Shown here: positions 36,899-49,275 of the stretch, piece after piece | Layout of the letters: the number at the start of each line of letters is the position of its first letter | Numbering within the stretch: position 1 is the stretch's first letter | NCBI GenBank assembly: GCA_026874595.1 | Contig: CM049315.1 | Location: forward strand, 7,188,664 to 7,252,663 | Length of the DNA: 64,000 bases | Direction of reading: 5' to 3' | Source of the DNA: Sipunculus nudus | Taxonomy: Eukaryota; Annelida; Sipuncula; Golfingiida; Sipunculidae | Program-made: the position numbers and the translations under genes | Notes under the pieces: generated by a model | What the model was told of the DNA's origin: nothing | Seen by the model: the letters and a program-made list of their open reading frames with translations, nothing else | Databases searched by the model: none

Positions 36899-39513
36899 AA
36901 CCAAGGCTTTCAGGCTACGACTTAACTTATAATATCTGTAATTCCATAATAATAAAAGTTTATCTGTACCACATGAAACTTCTAGAACAAAGGAATAGAC
37001 ACAAGGAACAAAGTAGGACAGTTACCTGACATGACTGACATCCTGTCGCATTAACAGCATAACTTAACCTTTTTCTAAATGAAATATATTAACCTTATTG
37101 AATGAAAATATTTCTGGCTTGGAAATTATATACTGATATAAAAGGATTTTTTTTAATATGTAAGAATTAAATATATTATGGTTGAATAAATATGACCCAC
37201 TGACAGTCAAGAGATTTCATATTTACATACAAAATCAAGATTTAAAATTCATGTTTGGTCCAGACTAAATCTTGAATGGGATTTGCTGAAGCCTAATTTC
37301 TGATAACTACCACAGTTTGCAATATTACAGCCATAATTTTCAAAAAGTTTCTATCAGAGGGGGTACTCTCCAATACCTATCTCTCTGTGTCCCCATGTTC
37401 TAAAATCCTGTATCTGTCTCTGACCTGTAAGTCTGCTATTGTATACAAGGCATTCTGAACCTTGAAGAGTACATGTTTGAATTGTTTCATAAACACACAA
37501 CAAAAACATAGGATTTCTATTTTTACAATCATTGAACAGAATGAATTTCAAAGTGAAAAACAGTGAAAAGTAAAATGAAATGGTGACCTATTATTGTTCT
37601 GATTTTACAGTTACATCAAAATAATACACTGAGTAATTCTAATATCAAAACAAAGGATATGAAAAAAGTCCTTTAAAAGCAGTTATATATATAATTGAAT
37701 TCATATAAAAAACTCATTTTTTTATTGCGTTTGTACTGGTTATCACTGTGCACATGTACTGGTTTGGCTGATATTACTGAAGATATAAAATGAAAACCTC
37801 AGGGTGTTCATATATATTTTAAAGTTTAAAATCACATTCACTTATAAAATCAATCTTTTTTGTTTCAATTTGGGATAAAGGAACTTACAATGGTCACTAT
37901 GAGAATCTGGCAAAAGTATTGATTAAAATGAAGCCAAATATTTTATTAGTATTACTGTTTCAATTATTCAAACTTAAAAATTCTCACCAAATTCTGACAA
38001 AAATTAAATGAAAGTCTGCCAATTACTTTTCATCTGCTTGCAATACCTGACCTTTTTAATAATTATCTCTGGGTATAGTTTTATTTTTAATTGCCATTAA
38101 AATGTCAAGTGCACCAAAAGAAGGTTAGAAATGTTTCATTTTTCTTTGAATACATGTTACTGTAGCCATGTGTACATGCATAGACACATATACGAGGACA
38201 GACATTGCTTGACAATATATCCCCCACCTGCAGCACAGTCTGAAGGTTAATAAACTAATATAATGAAGTCTCCAATCAGTGAACTACATTGACAGGTGAA
38301 ACACAAGATTTCTCCAGAAACTGAAATTTTTAGTTAAATACCTGACCACCAGATGGCACATGCTATCAATAATCAAACTGAGGTACCTAACAATGTGTGA
38401 AAATTGTTAACAAAAATAAATTCTATATATTATGGAACAGCTTCGTGATATCTAATAATGAATTTTGCAGAAACTTAAAAATCCTCCTTTACAAGGTAAA
38501 AAATTCAAACTTTGCATACAAAAATGGTTAATGCATTCAAATTGACATAGTATGGTGCCAGGGTACCTCAGTATGTTTTTATTTTCAATAATAAGCAAAA
38601 CAACTTGTTCCTCATGATATCATGTGCTTGTGCTTGAACAGATATCTTATTTCTTATTTAAGTAATTGTGCTGACAATAATTTAAACCTAGTGCTTGTCC
38701 TTCATATTCCCCGCAGTTCACACTGGTAATTCATCGGTCATATTATAACACATACAAGACCTGAAGAGTCTGAACATCAACTACCACAGATTATTAACTG
38801 TAGCATAAACTGTAAATGAATTATATCAGACCATTTATAGCCCTTAAATGAAAAATATTCAGGATCATTACAGACTGCCCAAGTAGTTTCACTGCCAACC
38901 AATGTGTGGCAGCACTTACCATGTTTACAACCTGCAGAAAGTTGTCAGATTTAATCCAAATTAATGAAATTGTAAAAAGAATCTTTACATCTTTTTAGTA
39001 AATTGCGTAGTAGGTATTCCTTTGAATGTCACATATTGTCTCCAAAGAAAAAATTTAAAAAAGCTTGTTCACACCATATTGTTTAGTTTTAAAATAATCC
39101 ATACAGTTTTTTGTGTGGCTTGAGGGACCATACCCTTTCAGTAAATGCTTATCATAAACTTTCATTAAATTCTCACAATAATAGATTATTCAAAAGTTAT
39201 TGCTTTAAAACAAGAATTACCAGTAAAATTCTAATACTGATTGACAGGAAAATCCTCGAGCCTCTATACTGTCAATCAGCTTAAATTGTGTCTTCAGCTG
39301 ATGAATGTTATCAAAGTGTAAGTAATATATCCCTTTTTTCAAAATACATATGGATTACTGAAACTCTCATGTCATCATTCACACTGTTAATCTGTCACCA
39401 ATATGTCATTAACATCAACCTGGACTATATTATCCAGTGTTTGAGCAATCGGCTATATACTGGTAGATGTTCACCCACAATGGCTGCAGAAATTATGGAA
39501 AAGTTGGTCCTAC
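36899..39513. other. Intron 3 of YIPF5, right-hand part; nothing recognised
   Basis: AT-rich. Searched on the minus strand for the exon expected after ELGINFDHITQK; none found. The intron would extend left past the window if the gene is intact. Confidence 0.5.
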
Positions 39514-42500
39514 CTTTTGTGTGATGTGGTCAAAGTTGATTCCAAGTTCTGCAACAAATATTAACCAATCATATATTATTAATCTAGGAAACTTCTGGTG
39601 TTCAAAATATGGAGGGTAGAGAAACTAGAAAAAATGGTGAAGGTGAGAATTAGCAAAGAACTTAAGTAAAGTATGGTGACCAATCCTCTAACCCTGATTA
39701 ACCATTTGTTTATTGAATGTCATCCTGATTAACCATTTGTTTATTGAATGTCGTCCTGATTCACCTTTTCCTATTATTAACCCTACATGAAGAGTAGAGC
39801 TATTGTTTTTGGCTGACTCCATATGTGTGTTTCTAAAAGATATCTGAAGACTGATTTAGTAGAATTTAGTTTAACATGACATATAGGTTTTGAGTATGCA
39901 AATCTAGTTAAACTACAAGTGATATAATTTTCGTCTAAATCCCTGTGAATATCCCAAGCATAAGCATTTGTGGGTGTTGGCAGCATTAACTTCTAGTGGC
40001 TATGAGTCGTAAATCATGTAATCATAGATCCATTCATTCAGCAAGACACATGATGTCACAGAGATCAATGACATCACATTATGTGCAGACTGGTGAAAGG
40101 TGTCAGAAAGTAAGCATCCAACATGCATGGTAATGTGTGTTGATTACTGCATCCCTATATTGGACTTTTTTCTGTTTTATTTATTAATTTTTTTTGTAGA
40201 GCCAAGAAGCATGTCCTTTACCTTGATGATCCGTAATGGTTGTATGGTCATGTTGTGTTCTCTCCTGTCTTTGCATGGTTTTTCAGCTTTCCCTCTTTAG
40301 TCTCCATTTTATACTGACTTATATTTTCATCACTGACTCATATTTTCATCAATAAATGAGCAAATTAAACATTTCTTTGATTATTAACTTATCTGTGTTG
40401 TAATATTAGATTATGATTATATTAGGAACTACATTATCTATACTAAGAGTAGGTACACACTACATCAAGTAGTGGTTAGTCAGCCAGTCATGCTAGCTAC
40501 AAGATGTGTGCTCTGTACAATCAGCCTGTAATACAGAATAAAACTGTATTATAAACAAGGACTCATTATTACTTCATGGTGGCAGCGGTGTTGAGACATG
40601 AGGATGAACCAGGACCCTTTTAACAAAGTTTGAACAAAGGGATATACTTGAAAAACCTTGTTAAATGGATGTAGGCATACCAGCCCTGCACCAGAGAGAA
40701 ACAATGGACCCATATCAGTTACACTGACAAGGGGTATGCTTGTTGCTTACATCGTGCTTACGGGTACATGGTAACAGCAACAAGTGTGTCACCCCACAGG
40801 CTACCGTGTAAGGACACGAGAGCTGTCCACTAGCCAGAGCGCACTACTTTCAGCACTCAACCAGTGAGTTATCAGTTTAACAGTACCAGCACAGCCAGGT
40901 GCTACACTTGCCAGTCATAACAGACCACTGTGTCTGCAAAAGCACAGTGACCAGCTATACCGAGGCCTGTCTATAATACATCACAGACTGTCCTCCTGGA
41001 GTGTAAACAATATTGTCAAGTGTCCTTGATAAACGTAAGACTGACTTAAGATAACATAAACACCAGAACTCTGTTCATTCAAAGGGGATTACCTCTACCC
41101 AAAACAAAGCCAATGGATGATTAATAATGGTGACTAAGAGTAAACTGCAATCAGTGGATTACCAGAGCCAGACCAGCAAAACAAGACTATTTATCCTGCA
41201 CTGGTTAATTGACAATTGAAGTGAGTATTTACTACCAGAGCTTAATAGAACATTTCTTGAAAATGAACTCATTTTACACAGAACTCTGATACTGCAAGCC
41301 AAGAACATTCTATATACAGTGACTTTAATCAAGAGACTTGTGTTCTGTTCCATTCTTTAAATATGCATGTCAAATCATGATTGATATATGCAGTTGCATA
41401 ACATCTTATCATATTTCTGTTCATATTGTACAATAGTTTAATCTCAGTGATAGTTGGAATCTGAATATAAAGTAGAACCATGGCTCATAAATACCCTGAG
41501 ATGAATTGGGATGATGCAGATATTGCCAGTGAGTTTAAGCTGTTCAGACAAAAAATGGAATTGTTCTTTAAAGACCGTGAGGTAACAGATAATGAAAAGA
41601 AAGCTACAAAAATGCAGATTGCTTAAGGCAGTGAAGGGCTTAAGAGAATAAATGCATCTAGTTTGACAGAATCTGAGAAAAAAGATCCAGAAAAAATATG
41701 GGAATTATTTGAAACCCAGTTGAAAGTGAAAGTGAATTTCAGAATTCATAGAATGGAGCTTATGAGGTTCAGGCAGAATAGAAATGAAACCATTGATGAG
41801 TTTGTAAACAGATGTAACACCAAAGCAAAGGAATGTAATTTTACAGAATCAGAATGCAGGGACAGAATCATAGAATTAGTAATAGCATCCACTCCATTTG
41901 AGAGTTTCCAGAAAGACCTGTTAGATAAACCACCTGAATACACAACAGAAGAACTAAAGAAAGATGGTCGTCAATATGAGGCAGTAGCTGCAGGTCAGGA
42001 TAGTCTCCGTAACCTTGAAGGTAATGTCTCTGTTTCAGAAATAAAACGCCACCAAAAACCATGTGGAAATTGTGGTTTAACCCATCCACCACGAAGATGC
42101 CCTGCATACAATGATACATGCAAAGGTTGTGGTGCCAAAGGCCACTGGGTAAAATTGTGCCGCAAAACTAGACGAAATTCACGACCTGTATCTCCACACC
42201 CCAACAGTCAGCAAAGAGGTCGTCCTAGGAGTCCTCATCAGGGACCATGGAGAAGACAAAGCCCCAGAAGGCAAAGTTCATACAACAACAGCCACAGATC
42301 GGTCAATACCATGCAAGAACAAAGCGTAGATGACTCAGAACAACTAGATGAGCAATACCCACAAACGTTTAGCATGATCACAACAGATGGTGTTAAAAGT
42401 GAATCATACAGAGATGAAGCATTTATTACCCTTGACATAGTATGCCCTGAAAAGATGGGATCACATTTCCTGAAGCTAAAAGTTGACACCGGTGCAAGTG

Positions 42501-45500
42501 GCAACACTTTGCCTCTCCGGATTGTGCAAAACATGTATCCAAAACAAGAGTGGACAGGTCTAATTCAACCATCAAAATCATCACTCACAGCGTACAATGG
42601 CACAGAAATCAGCTGTAAAGGGACACTAGATCTGCTGTGTAGATACAAACAATCTAATTGGTCAAAACAGAAATTCTTTGTTGTTGATGTTCCTGGACCA
42701 GCAGTCTTAGGATTACCTGCCTGTGAAAATTTGATGTTGTAACGATCCATGCTATTGAGACCAAACATCTGAGCAGTACCACAATACCAGAAACCATCAC
42801 TGTACCTAAGATAAGATCAGTTCAAGACCTGAAAGCTTTATACCCAGACCAGTTTGACAACATTGGAAACTTCAAAAAGCCAGCTAAATTACATCTAAAA
42901 GAGGATGCCAGACCATCAATCGATCCACCACGCAAGTGTAGCATTCACATAAAATCAAAACTGCAAGAAGAACTCCAGCATATGGAATAACAAGGTGTCA
43001 TTAGAAAGGTCACTGGACACACAGACTGGTGCAACTCACTTGCTATCAGCATAAAGAAAGATGGCTCCTTAAGGATATGTCTAGACCCTAAAAGGCTGAA
43101 TCAAAACCTGAAGCGATGCCCGCATAAAATTCCTACACTAGAAGAGCTAAATCCAGCATTCTCAAAAGCACAATTTTTCTCTAAACTTGATGCTAAAGCC
43201 GGATATTGGTCTGTTCATCTTGCAGAAGAATCGCAAGAACTGACAACTTTCCGTACACCATTTGGGCGAATGTGTTTTACCAGATTACCATTCGGATTAT
43301 CAGTTAGCCAAGACATTTTCCAACAAAGAATGGACAACATCCTAGAACAGGTACCAGGATGTGTTGGAATAGCAGATGATGTAGCTGTATTTGGCGAAAC
43401 CGAAGAGGAACATGACCGGAACCTCATCAGACTGTTAGAAACAGCAAGAAATGAAAGATTAGTCTTCAATAGCAGCAAATGCACCATCAAGTCAAACAAG
43501 ATCAGTTTCTTTGGATCTGTATACTCCAATGAAGGCATAAAACCAGACGAGAAGAAAGTTGAAGACATACAAGCCATGCCAATACCTCAGGACAAAGATG
43601 ATTTACAGAGGTTTCTTGGATTAATGACCTATATGTCACCCCACATTGCCAACTTTGCCAACAAAGCAGCGCCACTGAGAGACTTATTGAAGAAAGACGT
43701 ACCATTTCTTTGGCAAGATGATCACCAACTTGCATTTGAGTCGCTAAAAATGTCTGTCACAGCCCAAAATAGCCTGCAATATTACAACCCCGAATTGCCA
43801 ACTACATTAGAAGTTGATGCCTCTCAGAAAGGATTAGGAGCATGTTTACTCCAAAACAACAAACCTGTAGCATTTGCGTCCAAAAGCCTCTCAGTCACAC
43901 AAAGCAATTATTCTAACATAGAAAGAGAGACCCTGGCTCTAGTTTTTGGCATCACCAGATTTCACACCTATCTGTATGGTCAGAGCTTCACAGTCCAGAC
44001 CGACCACAAACCATTACTGATGATATGGGACAAACCCTTGACCAGCGCTCCACCAAGGCTACAAAGGTTACTGATCAAAATCCAAGGATATAACTTCAAT
44101 CTAGAATATAAGCCTGGGAGCAACATGGTTTTGTCAGATACCCTTAGTCGCTTACCAAATCCAGACAAAATGACGAAGTTCCACATGACCTTCGAGTGGA
44201 TGGCATCTACTGTAGCGATATTGACACTCATTTCGACTTGATCAATTTTGGTAGTGCTAAACAAGAGGCACTGAAAGAAGAAACAAAGAATGACCCTGTA
44301 CTAAGTACCTTGACACACCTAATAACGCATGGATGGCCAGAAACTATAAAAGAAGTTCCTGAAAAACTCAGACAGTACTGGTCATACCGGGATGAATAAG
44401 GATTATCACAAGGTGTGATATTTAAAGGTCGCCAAATCCTTATCCCCAAAACACTCCAGGATGATATCCTGCACCAGCTGCATGCTTCCCATATGGGAGT
44501 AGAGAAAACAAGACGCCTTGCGAGAGAGTCCGTGTATTGGCCAAATATAAATGATCACATACAGACACTGATCAGTAAATGTGCCACATGTAGAAGCAAG
44601 GACCCAAAACAGGAAAAAGAACCTCTAATACCCCATGAGATACCTACCACCCCATGGACAAAGCTTGGTACTGATATTTTTGAAATAGACAACACATCAT
44701 ACTTGTTGATCACAGACTATCATTCAAAATATCCAGTTGCCTACAAGCTCCCTAGTACCACTAGTCATGCTGTTGCAAAATTAACATCAGAAACATTTGC
44801 ACTTTTAGGAGCACCCACAGAGATAGTCTCAGATAATGGACCTCAGTTTATAGGCCAACCATTCCAACAGATGTGCGAAAAGTGGAACATTAATCATGTT
44901 ACATCATCACCACGATATCCACAGGCCAATGGCATGGCCGAAAGAATGGTACAGACTGTTAAAGCGATAATAAAGAAGTGCCAAAAAGAGCGAAAAGATA
45001 TTGATATAGCTCTAAGAGCCACACCTATTGATTCCACTTTGCCATCACCAGCGGAAATCATGTTTGGCAGACAAGTTCGCACAACACTGCCTAGTAATAT
45101 ATCCACTTCGCTATCAAAGCAAGGGACACATTTTGAAAGACTGCAGGAGAAGAGGCAGATGATGAAGGACCAGTATGATCAACATGTCAGACGTGAGCTA
45201 ACACCTCTTCACGAAGGGCAGAATGTACGAGTTTTCAACAACAGTGAAACATGGCACCCTGCCCTGGTGCAGAAAGTTCTAAGTGCACCACGATCATACA
45301 TTGTATCTACACCAGATGGAGGATCACTACGACGCAACAGATCGGCATTAAGAACAGTCAGTGAAGATCAACACACAACCGTGTCTCCATCTTCCCATAA
45401 AAGGGTAACATTCGAAGACCATCAAAATCAAACAAACAGAGATAATGGGCAGGAACATTCAGTAGTGAGAACCAGATATGGGAGAGTAGTAAAACCACCA

Positions 45501-48500
45501 AACAGATATAGACCAGATAGTTAGATCTACACAAGAAGAGATTTACTAGATTTAGAGTAGAATAGATTTCACCATATAACCAATGCAGAAACACTCATTG
45601 AATGTGTAGTTGCTACTTATATATAATCCATATCATATACATGTGTAATCATAGATCAATAGTAAGATATACTCATTAAACCAGATACTGAAAGTAAGAG
45701 TAAGAAAAATTAAAATACACCTTCAGTTTATGCTCATTTAATGTTCTTGGTAATTCCATTAGTTATCAAAAGGTAAAATATTCTAACCCTATTTTATTTA
45801 GCTTGAGAAGGGGAGATGTTGTAATATTAGATTATGATTATATTAGGAACTACATTATCTATACTAAGAGTAGGTACACACTACATCAAGTAGTGGTTAG
45901 TCAGCCAGTCATGCTAGCTACAAGATGTGTGCTCTGTACAATCAGCCTGTAATACAGAATAAAACTGTATTATAAACAGGGACTCATTATTACTTCAATC
46001 TGCATTTACAAGGATTTTTTTAAACTGCCAGCCAACTGTTTACTATTTTCTTTAATTAATATTTTTCATGGACCTGATCAGTATATATATATATATATAA
46101 TTATTGTCTTTTCTGAATTAAAACTTCTTTGGAATGATATTGCATGAACAAGCAAACCATTGGTCATGATGCTCAACTGTCAAGCTTAACAGTAACCAGA
46201 TACAGTAAAAGTACAGAACAGGAGACCGGTAACTGGCATTATTCCAACTTAATTTTTCCTTTGAATCAAGTGTGATGTTTACTTATTTTTATGTGAATCT
46301 TAAAAAAATGTGTGCATGCTGATGGAATTATCAAGTAAGCTCCATGTGAAAGCAAAAAAATAAGGACAGACCATCAGTAAGGAAGCCAGGTCACCTATAC
46401 TGCACTTTTCACTCCAGCTACTGAAATTTGTTGCCTTCAGAATAATTTTTTATTTTAGAAAAGACCATTTTATTTAAGATTAATTCAGATTTCAAATTTA
46501 TTATGAATGCAAAGAAGTAGAGAGGTATATGTCACGCAAACCTCTGCCCAAGTTTTTGTATTTTAATTTTTTTATTAATAATTTGCATTTTCTCTCCAAG
46601 AATAGGAAAAAAGTGACAGAAGCACTGATGGAATCAAAAAGCTCAAAATAACCTACATAAAACTTTGAAAAATAAAACACACTCTTCCTGTTATGAATTT
46701 CTAACAAAACATTTGTTCAAATGAGCTAAAATACTTACACAGACTCAATTGTATTGCTTTTGTGCTAGCTTACTTGACCAAAAACTGTAGACCTGCTTTC
46801 TCCTTTTATATTCATCTAAGACACATCTCTTTGACTTACCTTCCATCAGTGGTGGTTCATCATCGAAGTTCTCGGCCCCTTCTGCTTGGTAGGTGGTGCT
46901 GGGGTCAGGGGTCATGATCGTACCAGAGTAACCAGCTGCGGGGGGCTGGTAGTAGTTCTGAGCGGGGTAAGATTGTTGGGGAGCCTGGGAGTAGTCAAAC
47001 TGCTGAAACTGTCTGCAAAATGAAAATAAAAGATTCATGGATTGTTAGTCTAGATAACATAATCATCAAACTGCACTGATAAGTCTACTTCCAAATGTTT
47101 AATGAACAAAGATATAATTCCTCAGGAACCTGTGCATTTCAGAAGCTGCACCATAGATTAATATGAATAATTAATCATAAAACATCAGAATGTACAAGAT
47201 GTGTTTAGTCAAACACTAAAATGAATACCTGAATATCCCCACCAATACCCCCTGATCAAGCTTTCATGGGTCCAACACAGTGTCACACTTAATTAACAGG
47301 GGTTCACCTGGTCACTTGCTGAACAAATGCTGCCTCTAATACCTATAAATGGGGGACGCCTACCCTAGGACAAAGGACTCACCCTGTGTCACAAGGCTCT
47401 GTAATCCTTTGAATGAAAAAACATTATGGTGATACAAATTACCTCCAAAATGTAAGGCATTGTTCCTTCGGTTTATCCACACAATTTCAACAAAATCTAT
47501 TTGTAATTTTTTGTCAAGTTGCTAACAGACAAATTAATCAACCAAGGTAAAAAGTATAATTAAGTGCATGTGGATCATGTAGGTTTCAGTATCATTTAAA
47601 GAATTAGTTTTTTCCTACCTTTATCTAAAGAAGTTGTATTACATTTTACCACAGAATTTTACGTAGATTTAAAATGATTTTTACCCATTGTTTGAAAATT
47701 TTTAGTGTGAGATAATTCTGAAAATATTCTAGTCATTTAACTGCCTAAATCTCTTTGAGCAAACTGATTGTGAAGATGCAGCCAAGATTGCTCATGTACA
47801 CTCCAGTAAAATCCATGTCCACCACATATCAATTAGCTGATAATCATTATGTGCATTAGGTTGAAGGAGACCTTTTCAGTTATGGGAAAGTTCTCAACAG
47901 AATACGCTGCCTCATTAGAATACGCACCCCGTTTTTGCTCAGAATGTTAAGTCATCGATGCACACATACTATTTCCACTAAAGTCCCTAACAGAGTACGC
48001 ACCAAAAGTTAGCAAAAACCCACCCCCAAACTCCTACCTTATATGATAGAACTCATCCAAAATTCTTAGATTACCATGTTTCCTGTCCCCTGGCACATGA
48101 TTGGAAAGTGTCAATGCCCGCCTGGCAATATTCTATAGGCCGTGAAAAAAATGCATATGTTTACGCATATATATCCCTCTGTATTTAACCTGTATTACTA
48201 TTCATGACCCCTACTGGATATATCTGATATGTGTGCCAAGCTTAAAGACATCCAGTGGGGCCCAAATGAATATTTAATTGGAGGTTCTCTTTAACAATGA
48301 GCCTTAATTAGTTTATGCTATTGACTAAAATTTGCTACTGAAAGTAGTGAATTTAGCTGCTGGAGTAGTGCCACCTTGTGTCTGTTTGAAAGACTAACAC
48401 TGATGTGCCTACTGAAACCATATGACACGCCAAGCTGTATGTGAATGGCTAGTGATGATAAGATAATCATATATTTTACAACTCTTCCACTGGAAACACT

Positions 48501-49275
48501 GTTAAAGTAGTTTATAGCCCTTTATTTAGAAATCTGAATGATATTTGTAAGAGAATAATGTAAATTTCAGAGTGCAAACAACTTCCCATAAATTTCCCTA
48601 TTATCACTCACTCTTGGGCATTTTTCATGCTGCTTTGCATCAGATTCATGGTGATGCTCCAAATATAGGATGCAGGTGGAATTCATTCAAAATTCCCCAA
48701 TATGTTTATGACATTATCCTAATATAATATGCGTATTCTATTGAGAATTTTTCGGTACTTAGTTTTGACCATTTCTAAAAATCTTAGGACCTGACAGCAG
48801 ACCACATTTTTTTCAATCCAGTAATTGTTTAACATAACACATAGTAACAACTAGAGTATGAGTCATCAACTAAAGACTAAATCTTCTCTCATGATTCAGC
48901 TACATGGGATTTTTCCCAAGTGTTTGCACACTGACTTGTAGTCTCATCAAAGAGGATATATAGACTGGAGCTACGATTTCAGGAAGCCCAGCCAACCTCC
49001 TTAGTCCTAGGTTTAGATATTCTATTAATGGAAAAACCAACTAATAAATCCTCATTTAAAACTGAGTTTCACTTCATATTTCTTTTGTTTATATAACTTA
49101 CTACACCGGTCCAGGTATTTAATGCATACTACAGAAGTTTTATTTTTTTTTCATTTGACAAGCATGTTGGAACTTACGGATCTTGTGGAAACTGCCCCGA
49201 TCCCATGTCATATGACTGCTGAGTGTAGTCAGTTTGGAAGAAACCTTGATCGTCTTGTTGCATGTTACCTGACAT
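39514..49275 (-). CDS. YIPF5: YIPF5, Yip1 domain family member 5 (partial, three 5' coding exons)
   Basis: Spliced host gene read right to left. Coding exon 1 is 49275-49178 (ATG at 49275, MSGNMQQDDQGFFQTDYTQQ onward; donor GTAAGT), exon 2 is 47012-46840 (acceptor TTTTGCAG, donor GTAAGT) and exon 3 is 39548-39514 (acceptor TTGTTGCAG, donor GTAGGA). Lengths 98, 173 and 35 nt join in phase to give 102 codons. Exon 2 encodes a Tyr/Gln/Pro-rich stretch ending FDDEPPLME, and exon 3 gives ELGINFDHITQK; both are hallmarks of the cytosolic N-terminus of YIPF5/Yip1A. The family protein is about 250 residues with a C-terminal multi-pass Yip1 domain acting in ER-Golgi vesicle traffic (known of the family). 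The membrane exons were searched for on the minus strand to position 1 and not found, so they lie outside or were missed. Identification is by recognition of these motifs, not by alignment. Confidence 0.85.
39699..39765. repeat. Two-copy direct repeat, about 31-bp unit
   Basis: CCTGATTAACCATTTGTTTA then TTGAATGTC occurs twice in a row, about 150 bp from YIPF5 exon 3. Confidence 0.9.
40396..40576 (+). repeat. 5' LTR of the Ty3/Gypsy element
   Basis: Direct copy of 45817-45997, 181 bp, bounded by TG and CA. AATAAA at 40537-40542 is a likely polyadenylation signal. The near-identity to the 3' LTR indicates a recent insertion. Confidence 0.95.
40577..40594 (+). other. Candidate tRNA primer-binding site
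   Basis: TGGTGGCAGCGGTGTTGA starts directly after the 5' LTR, where minus-strand priming occurs, and starts with the TGG complementary to a tRNA 3' CCA. I cannot name the tRNA from sequence alone. Confidence 0.6.
40595..41479 (+). other. Untranslated leader of the retrotransposon
   Basis: About 890 bases between primer-binding site and the first gag ATG. I see no coding signal; packaging signals would be expected here but cannot be recognised. Confidence 0.5.
41480..42742 (+). pseudogene. gag: gag plus protease frame of the Ty3/Gypsy element, with a premature stop
   Basis: A frame from ATG 41480 runs to TAA 42740-42742 and is interrupted by an in-frame TAA at 41624-41626; the portion from 41663 is open for 359 codons. 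It contains a capsid-like helical region, a zinc knuckle CKGCGAKGHWVKLC (CX2CX4HX4C; near 42118-42160) preceded by a second Cys/His cluster, a basic Arg/Ser/Pro-rich segment, then a retropepsin-like active site VDTGASGNT around 42482. Protease is therefore in the gag frame. The pol frame follows at -1 relative to this one. Confidence 0.88.
42743..44241 (+). pseudogene. pol: Reverse transcriptase and RNase H region of the Ty3/Gypsy element
   Basis: This frame is open from about the end of protease to TGA 44239-44241, interrupted by TAA at 42988-42990. RT motifs: LDAKAGYWSVHL near 43190, FTRLPFGLSVSQ near 43275, and the catalytic box IADDVAVFG near 43367 (the usual Tyr of YXDD is Ala here). RNase H follows with LEVDASQKGLGA near 43810, the ERETLAL helix near 43921 and QTDHKPLL near 43996. 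The frame is lost just after RNase H, where integrase continues in another frame. Confidence 0.88.
44196..45524 (+). pseudogene. pol: Integrase region of the Ty3/Gypsy element
   Basis: It is in a third frame; TAA at 44397-44399 breaks it near the N-terminus, and the part from 44415 is open for 369 codons to TAG 45522-45524. It shows the HHCC zinc domain (HASHMGVEKTRRLA then CATC), and the DDE core: GTDIFEID near 44668, VSDNGPQF near 44827 and PQANGMAERMVQ near 44920. The C-terminal segment is basic and Arg-rich. No chromodomain is recognised. About 290 non-coding bases separate it from the 3' LTR. Confidence 0.88.
45803..45816 (+). other. Polypurine tract
   Basis: TTGAGAAGGGGAGA, a purine run abutting the 3' LTR, is the expected primer for plus-strand synthesis in LTR retroelements. 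Confidence 0.75.
45817..45997 (+). repeat. 3' LTR of the Ty3/Gypsy element
   Basis: Same length and sequence as the 5' LTR apart from one visible substitution near the end. AATAAA lies at 45958-45963. The target duplication ATCTG follows directly. Confidence 0.95.
46147..46190 (+). mobile_element. Degenerate family A 5' end (A9)
   Basis: AACAAGCAAACCATTGGTCA followed by TGATGCTCAACTG resembles family A 5' ends. No core or 3' end can be traced before YIPF5 exon 2. Confidence 0.4.
47891..48747. mobile_element. Possible MITE with 17-bp inverted repeats in YIPF5 intron 1
   Basis: TTCTCAACAGAATACGC at 47891-47907 and GCGTATTCTATTGAGAA at 48731-48747 are inverse with one mismatch. Further AGAATACGCACC and AGAGTACGCACC copies lie at about 47929 and 47993. 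No coding capacity. Confidence 0.45.

Larger units (their letters stand above)
40396..45997 (+). mobile_element. Ty3/Gypsy LTR retrotransposon, full length, coding frames broken
   Basis: Complete 5602-bp element in intron 2 of YIPF5, opposite in strand to the gene. LTRs are 40396-40576 and 45817-45997 (181 bp each, starting TGTTG and ending TTCA), differing at one base that I can see (AAACAAGG versus AAACAGGG). ATCTG is present immediately before (40391-40395) and after (45998-46002), a 5-bp target duplication. The order gag, protease, RT, RNase H, integrase defines Ty3/Gypsy. There is no envelope frame between integrase and the 3' LTR. Three in-frame TAA codons and two frame changes mean this copy probably cannot make a full polyprotein unaided. 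Confidence 0.96.

Noticed and set aside
38920-38941. Minus-strand CTGCAG|GTTGTAAACATG|GTAAGT, a 12-nt exon candidate for YIPF5
   Set aside because: VVNM does not fit the family after ELGINFDHITQK; chance splice-like words.
42988-42990. Alternative genetic code reading TAA as sense
   Set aside because: RPL9 and YIPF5 use standard codons and a metazoan host is clear; simple nonsense mutations are more likely.
46079-46099. AT repeat as a TATA box or promoter
   Set aside because: Short simple repeat in an intron; no transcription context.
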